From: Oscillospiraceae bacterium
Lineage (GTDB): Bacteria > Bacillota > Clostridia > Oscillospirales > Acutalibacteraceae
DNA: 64,000 nucleotides
Assembly: GCA_015065785.1 (NCBI GenBank)
Contig: SVPR01000001.1
Coordinates: 1-64,000 of the forward strand
Direction of reading: 5' to 3'
The position numbers and the translations under genes were made by a program. The notes beneath the pieces are model-generated. The model did no database searches, was not told the DNA's origin, and worked only from the letters and a program-made list of their open reading frames with translations. Below are positions 54,891-63,212 of the stretch, piece after piece. Each line of letters begins with the position of its first letter. Position 1 is the stretch's first letter.

Positions 54891-55979
54891 ATGGAAATAA
54901 CAAAAATTGTTGTTACAGGTGGTCCGTGTGCAGGTAAATCAACTGCTTTAAGCAGAATTCAGGAAGAGTTTACACAATTAGGCTACACAGTTCTCTTTGT
55001 ACCCGAAACGGCGACTGAGCTTATTAACGGGGGCGTTGCACCCTGGACTTGTGGCACGAGTGATGAATTTCAGAAATTTTTAATTCAATTGCAAATTGAA
55101 AAAGAAAAAGTTTTTTTATCCGCCGCTGCCACAATGTCAACTGATAAGGTACTTATTGTTTGTGACAGGGGAATGCTTGACAATAAAGCTTATATGACCG
55201 AGCAAGGCTTTAATAATACTCTTATGGAATTAGGTCTGAATGAGGTTGAAGTTCGTGACAATTATGACGCAGTTTTTCACCTTGTTACTGCGGCAGACGG
55301 TGCCGAGGATTTTTATACAACTGCTAATAATACTGCAAGAACCGAGACGCCTGAAGAAGCAAGAACACTTGACTGTAAATTGCTTTCTTCATGGACAGGT
55401 CATCCACATTTAAGGGTAATAGATAATTCAACATCGTTTGAAAATAAAATAAAAAGACTTATTATTGAAATAGCATCGTTTTTAGGTGAGCCGGAGCCTC
55501 TTGAAATAGAACGCAAATTTTTGATTGAATATCCTGATATTACCTGGCTTGAGCAAGCAGATAATTGTCAGCGTATAGAGATAATTCAAACATATCTGAA
55601 ATCAAACCCGAATGAAGAGGTGAGAGTTCGTCAGCGAGGAATGGACGGCAATTACATTTATGTTAAAACAATTAAACGCAAGGTTACCGATTTAAAAAGA
55701 ATTGAAATTGAAAAGCGTCTTTCTAAGGATGAATATTTAACACTTCTTATGGAGGCAGATACAGAAAAACGCCAGATAAGAAAAACTCGTTACTGCCTTA
55801 TGTTTAATAATCAGTATTTTGAAATTGATGTTTATCCGTTCTGGAATGACAAAGCAATTCTGGAAATTGAGCTTAGTGATGAAAATTCAGAAGTAAAATT
55901 TCCTGAACAAATTAAAATTATTAAAGAAGTAACTGATGATGAAAATTATAAAAATGCATCTTTAGCGAAGATTAAATAG
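54891..55979 (+). CDS. P-loop nucleotide kinase-like / CYTH triphosphatase fusion
   Basis: 362 residues, two domains. Residues 1-195 are an AAA_28/NadR-like P-loop fold: Walker A GGPCAGKST at 10-18, VPETATELI and LIVCDRGMLDNKAYM (Walker B-like). Residues 203-362 are a CYTH (triphosphate tunnel) domain with the ExExK signature at 205-209 (EIERK) plus basic tunnel residues EVRVRQRG, KTIKRK and the closing EIELSDEN. CYTH enzymes cleave inorganic triphosphate, thiamine triphosphate or make cAMP. Kinase-CYTH fusions occur in plants (TTM1/2). The substrate is unknown. It lies 24 bases behind araC, so is possibly cotranscribed. Confidence 0.85.
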   Translation: MEITKIVVTGGPCAGKSTALSRIQEEFTQLGYTVLFVPETATELINGGVAPWTCGTSDEFQKFLIQLQIEKEKVFLSAAATMSTDKVLIVCDRGMLDNKAYMTEQGFNNTLMELGLNEVEVRDNYDAVFHLVTAADGAEDFYTTANNTARTETPEEARTLDCKLLSSWTGHPHLRVIDNSTSFENKIKRLIIEIASFLGEPEPLEIERKFLIEYPDITWLEQADNCQRIEIIQTYLKSNPNEEVRVRQRGMDGNYIYVKTIKRKVTDLKRIEIEKRLSKDEYLTLLMEADTEKRQIRKTRYCLMFNNQYFEIDVYPFWNDKAILEIELSDENSEVKFPEQIKIIKEVTDDENYKNASLAKIK

Positions 55980-55986
55980 AAAAAGA

Positions 55987-56022
55987 CAGACTGTCAATAT
56001 TGTTTGACAGTCTGCTTTTTTT
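55987..56022. terminator. bidirectional intrinsic terminator
   Basis: 11-bp stem CAGACTGTCAA/TTGACAGTCTG with a 6-base loop, then CTTTTTTT on the plus strand and TCTTTTTC on the minus strand. It separates convergent genes. Confidence 0.88.
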
Positions 56023-57301
56023 ATTCACCAATACAATAATCGTCAGCTGCATCGGTAATTTTAATTTTTAAAATCTGCCCCGCACGAGCTTTAGTATCAT
56101 AAACCCTGACAGGTGTATAGTTTTCAGTATAACCCTCAGAAAACTCTTCTTTATCAGTTTCAAATAGAACATTGACAGTTTTTCCTATTTGATTTTTTAA
56201 ATACTCTTTTCGTGTTGCATTTGTAATTTGGGTTAAGAGCTTTGCTCTTTGCTCTTTAACAGATTTTTGTAACTGCGGAAGAGTTGCCGCCTTTGTACCT
56301 TCTCTTAAAGAGTAGGGGAAAATGTGTGCTTTTTCAAATTTGATTTTTTTAGCAAACTCAACAGTTTCTAAAAATTCTTCTTCCGTTTCTGTTGGGAAGC
56401 CTGTTAAAATATCAGTAGTTATTGTAGCCTCAGGGAAAGCATTTCTCAAATTATTTGTTAAAGCTTCATATTCTTCTGCTTTATAATGTCTGTTCATCTT
56501 TTTTAACACTGAATTACTACCACTTTGAAGTGAAATATGAAACTGAGGGCAAAGCTTTTTGATTTTTGCTAACCGTTCAATCATTTCTTTTGTGATGTGG
56601 TCCGGCTCCAACGAGCCTAAACGGATTCGCTCTATGTTTTCATATTTTTCGGCAAGAGCTAAAGCGTCGGGGAGTGAATACGGCGTGTTTTTGCCATAGT
56701 CAGAAAGATTTATGCCGACAAAAACTATTTCCTTGTAGCCATTTTTATTGAGATTTTTTAATTCTTCATCTATCATCTCTAACGGTTTAGAACGGGAAAA
56801 GCCACGGGCATAAGGTATTAAACAGTATGCACAGTATCTGTCACAACCATCCTGTATTTTTAAAAATGCTCTTGTGTGACCTTCAAATTTTGAAATGCCT
56901 GTACCCAAAAAGCTGTCAGACTTCAAATGCTTTTCGTGAGCATTTGAAAATGAGGGGCTTTTAAAATATTCATCAAGAATATAAACTATATTTGTGTTTG
57001 TTCTGTTACCCATAAGAATATCAATTTCGGGTAAGTCCTTTACAATTTGTGGCTCTGCCTGTGAAGCACAGCCGGTTAAAACCATAATTGCTTTGCTGTT
57101 TGCTTTTTTGAGTTTTCTGATAGTTTGCCTTACTTTTCTGACACCCTCTGCAGTGACGGTGCATGAATTAACAATTATTATATCGGCATCACCAGGTTCA
57201 TTTGTAAGAGTGTAATTACTAGTAGAAACTAGCAATTCACTCATTTCCTGGGTTTCGTATTGATTAACCTTACAACCGAATGTTGTGAAAAATACTTTCA
57301 T
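56021..57301 (-). CDS. mtaB: tRNA (t6A37) methylthiotransferase
   Basis: 426 residues. Radical SAM methylthiotransferase making ms2t6A in tRNA. FTTFGCKVNQYET is the MtaB-type N-terminal motif (first cluster Cys10; others in NSCTV and TGCASQ); CDRYCAYCLIPYARG is the radical SAM cluster; a C-terminal TRAM domain follows. AGAGGT precedes the ATG. A terminator just upstream separates it from the secreted hydrolase gene; a TATAAT at 57346-57351 on the minus strand could serve it. Confidence 0.95.
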   Translation of the reverse strand: MKVFFTTFGCKVNQYETQEMSELLVSTSNYTLTNEPGDADIIIVNSCTVTAEGVRKVRQTIRKLKKANSKAIMVLTGCASQAEPQIVKDLPEIDILMGNRTNTNIVYILDEYFKSPSFSNAHEKHLKSDSFLGTGISKFEGHTRAFLKIQDGCDRYCAYCLIPYARGFSRSKPLEMIDEELKNLNKNGYKEIVFVGINLSDYGKNTPYSLPDALALAEKYENIERIRLGSLEPDHITKEMIERLAKIKKLCPQFHISLQSGSNSVLKKMNRHYKAEEYEALTNNLRNAFPEATITTDILTGFPTETEEEFLETVEFAKKIKFEKAHIFPYSLREGTKAATLPQLQKSVKEQRAKLLTQITNATRKEYLKNQIGKTVNVLFETDKEEFSEGYTENYTPVRVYDTKARAGQILKIKITDAADDYCIGE

Positions 57302-57311
57302 AAATTACCTC

Positions 57312-57348
57312 TAAAAAAATCGTTTCGGAGATAACCTCCGAAACGATT
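57312..57348 (-). terminator. intrinsic terminator of the secreted hydrolase gene
   Basis: Minus strand 13-bp perfect stem with a 5-base loop followed by T7, ending just before the mtaB ribosome binding site. Confidence 0.88.
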
Positions 57349-57366
57349 ATAACATATAAATTGAAA

Positions 57367-59361
57367 TTATGCTACTACTGGTGGCTTAACTTCTATTTCG
57401 CTGTTAATAAGATCTGAGAAACCTGATGCACCAAACACACTGTAAATTGTTTCATCAAGGAATGCACAGATGATTTCAAGTGCTTCATCGGTACTTGTAT
57501 CACCCTCAGGGTCTCTTACACCAACTCTGCAAAGAGCGTATTCAAATCTTTCTAACATAGCCGCTGCTTCAGTAGGCTCGCAAATTGTATTTTCAAGGAA
57601 TACGAGAGAATCATTGTAAACACTTCTGAGCTCTGCAACATCGTCTGCATTGTAAAGTGTAGGATCGTTTTCGTATTCAGCAAATACTAATTCTGCTTCT
57701 TCAAGTAACCAACGAGTAATATCTCTTGTGTTACGGTTACCGTTGAATTGAGGGAATTTATCAGCCATATCAGCTGTTGAGTTAATCTGACCTGATGCAA
57801 GCTTAGCAATAAGCTTGATTACAACATCGTTTCTACCAACCTCGTGGTGTTGACCGTGGAAGAACCATACATTGTCAGGGAAAAGACAAGTTGAAGCATC
57901 AATACTTCCGTCTGGAGAAATGTATTTAGGATCATGAGTTGAAATATATTCCTCTGAAAGAACATCACCAGCTTTTACATAAGTAGCACCAAGTGAAGTT
58001 GAGTCAATGTCGATGATAGCATCACTGTTTGTTGTAAGTGAAGATTTCATAGCTGCAAAGAAGCAATAGTCTTGTGAACTGTAATCAAGGTCATAACCGC
58101 ATACATTGTGAACAAGAGCACCTTGCTGAGTTAATTTAATAAGGTTATCATCAAGATTAAGTCTTGCTTCCTGGAATTTTGAAATTGTTGCATAAAGTCT
58201 TGAGTATTCAGGGTCAGTTTTAATGAAGCTGTATTTTTCAATAACATCATCATATCTGTCAGTAGGAATCATAGCCCAGAACTGAGGACAGTTAAGCATC
58301 AAAGTATCAAGAATACCATCTACAGCAGCAGTAAGAATATTTTCAATAACTGAACGAGGGAATATCTTGAGTGCAATGTTTATGATATGACCTAAAGTTG
58401 CATAACCGTTCATTTCTTTCATTATCATAGGTAAGAATTCCTGGAAGAAGAACTGGTCTTCTATGTTGAAGTTTCTCATATAGAAGTCGCCCATAACATC
58501 TGTACCCTGAAGGCAAGAAACAACATTAAGAACTTTATTTATATCAGGGTAGTTAGTGTTCTTGTAAAGCTCAAGGTAAGCTGTAAGAATTGTACCACCG
58601 AGAGAAATTGTAACAATGTTAACTTTTTCGCAACCGCGTTGCTCTTTAACCATCTGAATGTAGTTATTGAGCTTTGCTGCAGAAATCATCGGGTCTGAAA
58701 TAAGTGGGAATGTGAAGAAATAAAGATTTTCTTCGCCACCGATTTCATCAACAACTGATTTCATAGGAATCATTCTGTAGAAGTAATCCTTGTCGTCCTG
58801 ATTCATTTCAGCAACAGGATAGTTGTATGTAATAGTCTTAAGATTTTGTTTTGCTTTACCGTCTTTAGCTGAAGACTGAATTGCAAATACTTGTGTAACT
58901 GTGTCATAAATTGCGTCTGAAAGACCAATGTCAGCCTGAGCAATAAGAGATGTTACAAGCGGACCTGCAGCAGTGTTAATAAGAATACCCGGAAGAGTAG
59001 AGGAGTCAATAATAAGAAGACCGCCTGAAAGCTCTTCACCATTTGAGTTAACAGCAGGGTTGCCATTCTCATCAGCGAGATATGAAATAGATTGGCTGAT
59101 ACCAGGAATGATAATAGTTGGAACTATCTCCTGAGGAGCATCGTGTTTTTCAGGTTCTTTAACTTCTGTGAAAATATCTGCAGTATTTTCGATGAGGTTA
59201 ATAAAGTCATCAACACTATTAACACTCATGTAAGAAGATGTTGAACTACTGAGATTTGGGTTGAGATAACTTGCAATCGCAAATACGCCCGCAGTCATTG
59301 CAGAAAAAACAAAAGTGGACGCAAGAAGGAAAGCAATTACTCTCTTGTGTGTCTTTTTCAT
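57367..59361 (-). CDS. secreted alpha/beta-hydrolase-like protein (putative lipase/esterase)
   Basis: 664 residues. An N-terminal signal peptide (KKTHKRVIAFLLASTFVFS) is followed by a LCAT/PGAP1-like hydrolase layout: IIIPGISQS (oxyanion region), VTISLGGT with the candidate nucleophile Ser253 in a TxSxG variant of the GxSxG elbow, and FFHGQHHEVGRND as a candidate catalytic His. The C-terminal ~130 residues are helical with no anchor. ATG 59361 has GGAGG nine bases upstream. The gene has its own promoter and terminator. The lipid or ester substrate is unknown. Confidence 0.75.
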   Translation of the reverse strand: MKKTHKRVIAFLLASTFVFSAMTAGVFAIASYLNPNLSSSTSSYMSVNSVDDFINLIENTADIFTEVKEPEKHDAPQEIVPTIIIPGISQSISYLADENGNPAVNSNGEELSGGLLIIDSSTLPGILINTAAGPLVTSLIAQADIGLSDAIYDTVTQVFAIQSSAKDGKAKQNLKTITYNYPVAEMNQDDKDYFYRMIPMKSVVDEIGGEENLYFFTFPLISDPMISAAKLNNYIQMVKEQRGCEKVNIVTISLGGTILTAYLELYKNTNYPDINKVLNVVSCLQGTDVMGDFYMRNFNIEDQFFFQEFLPMIMKEMNGYATLGHIINIALKIFPRSVIENILTAAVDGILDTLMLNCPQFWAMIPTDRYDDVIEKYSFIKTDPEYSRLYATISKFQEARLNLDDNLIKLTQQGALVHNVCGYDLDYSSQDYCFFAAMKSSLTTNSDAIIDIDSTSLGATYVKAGDVLSEEYISTHDPKYISPDGSIDASTCLFPDNVWFFHGQHHEVGRNDVVIKLIAKLASGQINSTADMADKFPQFNGNRNTRDITRWLLEEAELVFAEYENDPTLYNADDVAELRSVYNDSLVFLENTICEPTEAAAMLERFEYALCRVGVRDPEGDTSTDEALEIICAFLDETIYSVFGASGFSDLINSEIEVKPPVVA

Positions 59362-59405
59362 CGAAAAAGTCCTCCTTAAATAATATACAATATAATACAC
59401 AGTAA

Positions 59406-59434
59406 AATATAACATATTTTTCTTGAATTGGCAA
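59406..59434 (-). promoter_or_regulatory. promoter of the secreted hydrolase gene
   Basis: Minus strand TTGCCA (59429-59434), 17 bases, TATATT (59406-59411), about 45 bases from the start codon. Confidence 0.6.
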
Positions 59435-59479
59435 GATAAAGTGAAGTGAAAATTGAATAAAATACATTAAGAATTTTTG

Positions 59480-59508
59480 TTGACTTTAAACGAAAAAAAT
59501 TATATAAT
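59480..59508 (+). promoter_or_regulatory. sigma-A promoter of the prepilin peptidase gene
   Basis: TTGACT (59480-59485), 17 bases, TATAAT (59503-59508): one mismatch to consensus. The predicted start lies near 59515, which rules out an ORF start at 59477. Confidence 0.8.
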
Positions 59509-59545
59509 CAACTCAAATAAACTTAAAGAAAGGCTTTTCTTAACT

Positions 59546-60355
59546 ATGATGAGTTTTTTAACAGCTTATATTTCCGTAATAATTTTTGTTTTCGGAACAG
59601 TAATCGGCAGCTTTCTGAATGTTTTAATTTATCGTTTGCCAATAGGTCTTGATTTTAAAGTTGGTAAATCAATGTGTACTACCTGTAAGCACGACTTGGC
59701 CTGGTATGATTTATTTCCGCTTTTCAGCTGGATTTTTTTAGGAGGCAAATGTCGCTATTGTAAGGCTAAAATTTCACCGAGATATCCAATCGTAGAAGCA
59801 TTGAATGGTATTCTTTATGTATTGATTTATTTGTTTATTTGCGGTGGCAATGCAATAGAGGGGCTCAGCCTCACATTGTTGGGGTATATGATTGTTGCTT
59901 CGTGCCTGATTGTAACTGCATGGATTGATTTTGAACATCAGATTATCCCTGATTCTATGTGGATTTCTATATTTATCGGTGGAGCTTTTATTGTAATTGA
60001 TACAGTGATAAATGGTACATTCTCAAAAGAATTTATAATAGGTAAGGTAATCGGCTTATTTGCGGTTTCAGGTCTTTTCTTTTTAATTGGTGTATTGTCA
60101 AAAGGTGCCTGGATGGGTGGCGGAGATGTAAAATTGATGGCTGCCGCAGGCTTTGTTTTAGGGTGGAAAGCAGTAATTGTTTCTTTGTTTTTAGGTGCAT
60201 TTTCAGGCGTTTTGTTTTCAATTGTCAGAAAAATCGTTTCAAAGAAAGAAATGAGCGGTGTAATTCCTTTTGGTCCGTTTTTAGCAATAGGCATAATGCT
60301 TTCAGCTTTTGTCGGAGAATACATTTTTAATCTTTACATAAATATGTTTATTTAA
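59546..60355 (+). CDS. prepilin peptidase (type IV, A24 family)
   Basis: About 269 residues, eight helices. Cleaves and methylates type IV prepilin-like proteins. N-terminal GTVIGSFLNVLIYRLP, two CxxC pairs (CTTCKHD and CRYCKAK) and the two catalytic Asp regions: AWIDFEHQIIPD and GGGDVKLMAAAGF. Start at ATG 59546 or 59549; the ribosome binding site AAAGG is further away than usual. No pilin or secretion ATPase genes are nearby, so its substrates lie elsewhere (competence or Tad-type pili). Confidence 0.92.
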   Translation: MMSFLTAYISVIIFVFGTVIGSFLNVLIYRLPIGLDFKVGKSMCTTCKHDLAWYDLFPLFSWIFLGGKCRYCKAKISPRYPIVEALNGILYVLIYLFICGGNAIEGLSLTLLGYMIVASCLIVTAWIDFEHQIIPDSMWISIFIGGAFIVIDTVINGTFSKEFIIGKVIGLFAVSGLFFLIGVLSKGAWMGGGDVKLMAAAGFVLGWKAVIVSLFLGAFSGVLFSIVRKIVSKKEMSGVIPFGPFLAIGIMLSAFVGEYIFNLYINMFI

Positions 60356-60375
60356 CATTTTATTTTATTCCCTTG

Positions 60376-60383
60376 CATATATT
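60376..60383 (+). promoter_or_regulatory. candidate sporulation-type -10 upstream of the DUF4830 gene
   Basis: CATATATT within CCTTGCATATAT. The same CATATATT core occurs before dacF (35990-35997), and related CATA boxes occur before spoVM and the DUF3343 gene. Flanked by TTCCC and GGGAA. Confidence 0.3.
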
Positions 60384-60465
60384 TTTCGTGGGAACAGGAT
60401 TACAAAAACTATACGGAATGTAGTTCTTGTTATCTTACCTAAAAAATTTTAATGAGGGATTTAAA

Positions 60466-60960
60466 ATGTTTGTGCTTTCAATTACTTCAAAAAAAATTAA
60501 GTACATTGCCGCTGTGTTGCTTCTTGTTATATTTGCAGGGGTTTTAACAACTGTTTCGAGAGTTCAGTTAAAAAAGCTTAATACCCAATCTGTTGAAACC
60601 AAAACAGGCGTTGTGAATTTTAAAGCAGGTAACAATAAAGAGCGTCTGAGCTTTATTTCGCAATTCGGCTGGGAGGTTGACTCTGAGCCTGAAGAAGTTG
60701 CAGAAATTATAATTCCGCAAGAATTTGATGATGTTTATAATAACTACAATGAAATTCAGTTAAAGCAGGATTGTGATTTAAGAGAATATTGTGGCAAAAG
60801 AGTTAAGCGTTGGACTTATATTATTAAAAATTATCCCGGTTACAGTGAAACAGATACCTGTGTGAGAATCAATCTTTTGATTTTTGATGGCATGGTAATT
60901 GGTGGGGATGTTTCTTCTACTGAAATTTCAGGATTTATGCATACTTTCAGAAAAGAGTAG
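60466..60960 (+). CDS. DUF4830 family membrane-anchored protein
   Basis: 164 residues. One N-terminal hydrophobic anchor (about 15-32) and an extracytoplasmic domain with SFISQFGWEVDSEPEEV, IIPQEFDDVYNNYNEIQ, YCGKRVKRWTYIIKNYP and DGMVIGGDVSS, which fit my recollection of DUF4830, a family of spore-forming clostridia. The function is unknown. ATG 60466 has GAGGG upstream; the reading from TTG 60427 lacks one. It sits 3 bases before rsuA. Confidence 0.75.
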   Translation: MFVLSITSKKIKYIAAVLLLVIFAGVLTTVSRVQLKKLNTQSVETKTGVVNFKAGNNKERLSFISQFGWEVDSEPEEVAEIIIPQEFDDVYNNYNEIQLKQDCDLREYCGKRVKRWTYIIKNYPGYSETDTCVRINLLIFDGMVIGGDVSSTEISGFMHTFRKE

Positions 60961-60963
60961 GTT

Positions 60964-61701
60964 ATGAGCAAAGAAAGATTAGATAAAATCATAGCTTCGT
61001 CAGGTCTTTCGACGAGAAGCGAGGTAAAAGCTTTAATAAAAAAAGGCTTAGTTAAGGTTAATGACACTATCATTAAAGATTCGTCTGAAAAGTTTGATTG
61101 CGAAACAGATGATATTGTCGTTGACGGCAAGCCTTTAAGAAAAGGTAAATATGTATATATTATGCTGAATAAGCCTAAGGGTGTTGTCAGTGCGACTAAT
61201 GATAATAAAGATTTGACCGTTGTAGATATTCTGCCTGAGGAATTGAAGCGGAAAAATCTTTTTCCTGCAGGCAGATTGGACAAGGATACAGTTGGTTTTT
61301 GTCTTATAACCGATGACGGTGATTTCGCTCACGATATTTTAGCACCCGGACATCATGTTAATAAAACATACATTGCACAACTTGACAAGCCTGTAAATTT
61401 TGAAAAAGCAAGACAAGCTTTTTTTGATGGTGTAGTTTTAGGTGATGGTACAGTTCTTTTATCAGCTGATTTAGATATAATTGAAAATGGTGATATTCCA
61501 ACTTATAAGGTTGTTATCAAAGAGGGGAAATATCATCAGGTGAAAAGAATGTTTGCTTCTTTGGGTTCAACCGTAACAGAGCTTAAAAGAATAAAAATCG
61601 GTGAGCTTCCTTTAGATGAAAATTTAAAGCCGGGCGAAGCAAGACTAATCACCCCTGAAGAGTTAAGAAAAATTACACAAAAAGCACATAATATTGTGTA
61701 A
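60964..61701 (+). CDS. rsuA: 16S rRNA pseudouridine synthase RsuA family
   Basis: 245 residues. S4 domain (ERLDKIIASSGLSTRSEVKALIKKG) and catalytic domain with AGRLDKDTVGFCLIT (catalytic Asp) and EGKYHQVKRMFASLG. The KYHQVKRM form is typical of RsuA (16S U516). A paralog (rluB) lies at 37.2 kb. Cotranscribed with DUF4830. Confidence 0.92.
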   Translation: MSKERLDKIIASSGLSTRSEVKALIKKGLVKVNDTIIKDSSEKFDCETDDIVVDGKPLRKGKYVYIMLNKPKGVVSATNDNKDLTVVDILPEELKRKNLFPAGRLDKDTVGFCLITDDGDFAHDILAPGHHVNKTYIAQLDKPVNFEKARQAFFDGVVLGDGTVLLSADLDIIENGDIPTYKVVIKEGKYHQVKRMFASLGSTVTELKRIKIGELPLDENLKPGEARLITPEELRKITQKAHNIV

Positions 61702-61846
61702 CTATGTGTGTTTTTAAGATTATATTGGTAATTTTTACTATACATTTTTTTGCAGATTGTATGTGCAATTTTTAATTATTTGTGTCATTTTTTATCATAA
61801 AATTAACATTTTGCATAAAAAAGTGAAGAAAAAATCTAAAAAACAC

Positions 61847-61875
61847 TTGCAATTTTTAGCAAAGTTGTGTATTAT
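61847..61875 (+). promoter_or_regulatory. promoter of the PucR-type regulator gene
   Basis: TTGCAA (61847-61852), 17 bases, TATTAT (61870-61875). A second TATAAT lies just downstream. The 228-base gap is very AT-rich and holds nothing else clear. Confidence 0.6.
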
Positions 61876-61929
61876 GTATAATTGTTAAATGGTCATTTTG
61901 TTCAAAATCTTATTTTGGAGGTCAATTAA

Positions 61930-63015
61930 ATGTCCAACAGATTATTTCAAAGTGTAATTCATCAAATGAGAGAAGCAGTAGATAAAACCATCGGTGTTAT
62001 TGATGAAACTGGTGCGGTTATTTCTTGCAGTGACCTCAGTAAAATCGGCGAGGTAAGAAACTTAAATATGGCTAGTATTTTTTCTTCAAATTCGCCTGTT
62101 TCAACTGAAAATTGTACTTATCAGAGCTTTGGTACTCATGTTCATCCTGAATGTGCTGCATTTATTGAAGGAACTGATGAATTATCAAAAGGTTATCTTG
62201 GTATGCTTTGCGTGTCACTTGCAAATATAAAGCAATACTATGACGAAAAGTATGACCGCAGTAATTTTGTTAAGAATATTATCCTCGATAACATTTTACC
62301 GGGTGATATTTACCTTAAAGCAAGAGAGCTTCACTTTAATAACGAAGCATCAAGAGTAGTTATTCTTATCAGGCTTCTTGATAAAAGTGATGTATTTGTT
62401 TACGATATTATTCAAAATCTCTTCCCTGACAAATCTAAGGATTTTGTTATTAATATCAGCGAAAGTGATATTGCACTTGTAAAAGAAGTTAAGAGTGATA
62501 TTGACAGTAAGGATTTAGAAAAGCTTGCTCGCTCAATTTCTGATGCTCTTACTGCTGAATTCTGCACACATTCTCTTATCAGTATCGGTACAACAGTTGT
62601 TGGTGTTAAAGAACTTGCTCGTTCATTCAAAGAAGCACAGGTGGCCCTTGAAGTAGGTAAGGTATTTGATACTGAAAGAAATATTGTAAGCTATGAGCAT
62701 CTTGGTATTGCAAGACTTATTTACCAGCTTCCTACAACTCTTTGTGAAATGTTCTTGAAAGAGATTTTTAAAGTTGGTTCTATTGAAACTCTTGACCAGG
62801 AAACTTTATTTACAATTCAAAGATTTTTCGAGAACAATCTTAATGTTTCTGAAACATCAAGAAAATTGTTCGTTCACAGAAATACTCTTGTTTACAGACT
62901 TGAAAAAATTAAGAAGCTTACAGGACTTGATTTGCGCGAATTTGATGATGCTATTGTCTTTAAAGTTGCGCTTATGGTTAAAAAATATCTTGATGCAAAC
63001 CCTGTTAAGTATTAA
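61930..63015 (+). CDS. PucR/CdaR-family helix-turn-helix regulator
   Basis: 361 residues. The C-terminal ~60 residues are a PucR-type helix-turn-helix (NNLNVSETSRKLFVHRNTLVYRLEKI, TGLDLREFDDAIVFKVAL). The middle ~130 residues resemble the GGDEF-like domain of these regulators (ISIGTTVVGVKELARSFKEAQVALEVG). The N-terminus looks like a diacid- or GAF-type sensor. TTGGAGG precedes the ATG. It lies before ftsE, as seen in clostridia; control of ftsEX is a plausible but unproved role. Despite the family name it is unrelated to the c-di-AMP CdaR at 26 kb. Confidence 0.88.
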   Translation: MSNRLFQSVIHQMREAVDKTIGVIDETGAVISCSDLSKIGEVRNLNMASIFSSNSPVSTENCTYQSFGTHVHPECAAFIEGTDELSKGYLGMLCVSLANIKQYYDEKYDRSNFVKNIILDNILPGDIYLKARELHFNNEASRVVILIRLLDKSDVFVYDIIQNLFPDKSKDFVINISESDIALVKEVKSDIDSKDLEKLARSISDALTAEFCTHSLISIGTTVVGVKELARSFKEAQVALEVGKVFDTERNIVSYEHLGIARLIYQLPTTLCEMFLKEIFKVGSIETLDQETLFTIQRFFENNLNVSETSRKLFVHRNTLVYRLEKIKKLTGLDLREFDDAIVFKVALMVKKYLDANPVKY

Positions 63016-63074
63016 TTTACATAGTACACAAAAAATATTCTTTTTTAGAATAAATTGTTAACAAAAAATAAAAA

Positions 63075-63124
63075 ATAGCACATTTTTATTACAAGGGGTT
63101 ACATTTTGTAATAAAATGTGCTAT
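63075..63124 (+). promoter_or_regulatory. large inverted repeat around the ftsE promoter
   Basis: Left arm 63075-63094 (20 bases) and right arm 63106-63124 (19 bases) are inverted copies differing by one extra T, with an 11-base loop. The right arm ends inside the -10 box, and the loop holds the -35. An operator for a dimeric or tetrameric regulator is the simplest reading. Confidence 0.75.
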
Positions 63125-63127
63125 AAT
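63099..63127 (+). promoter_or_regulatory. sigma-A promoter of ftsE
   Basis: TTACAT (63099-63104), 17 bases, TATAAT (63122-63127), with the inverted repeat of 63075-63124 running through it. The start would be near 63134. Confidence 0.7.
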
Positions 63128-63212
63128 CATTTATGTTGTGTTTATTTGTAAGAGCACAGTGCTTATTTTGTGGTTTTTCCACACATATTAAACGGAAATT
63201 GGGTGTTGAAAT

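Noticed and set aside
59938..60324. 128-residue minus-strand ORF in the prepilin peptidase gene
   Set aside because: Antisense of hydrophobic membrane helices; no independent support.
60840..61283. 147-residue minus-strand ORF over DUF4830 and rsuA
   Set aside because: Runs antisense across two real genes with clear family motifs.
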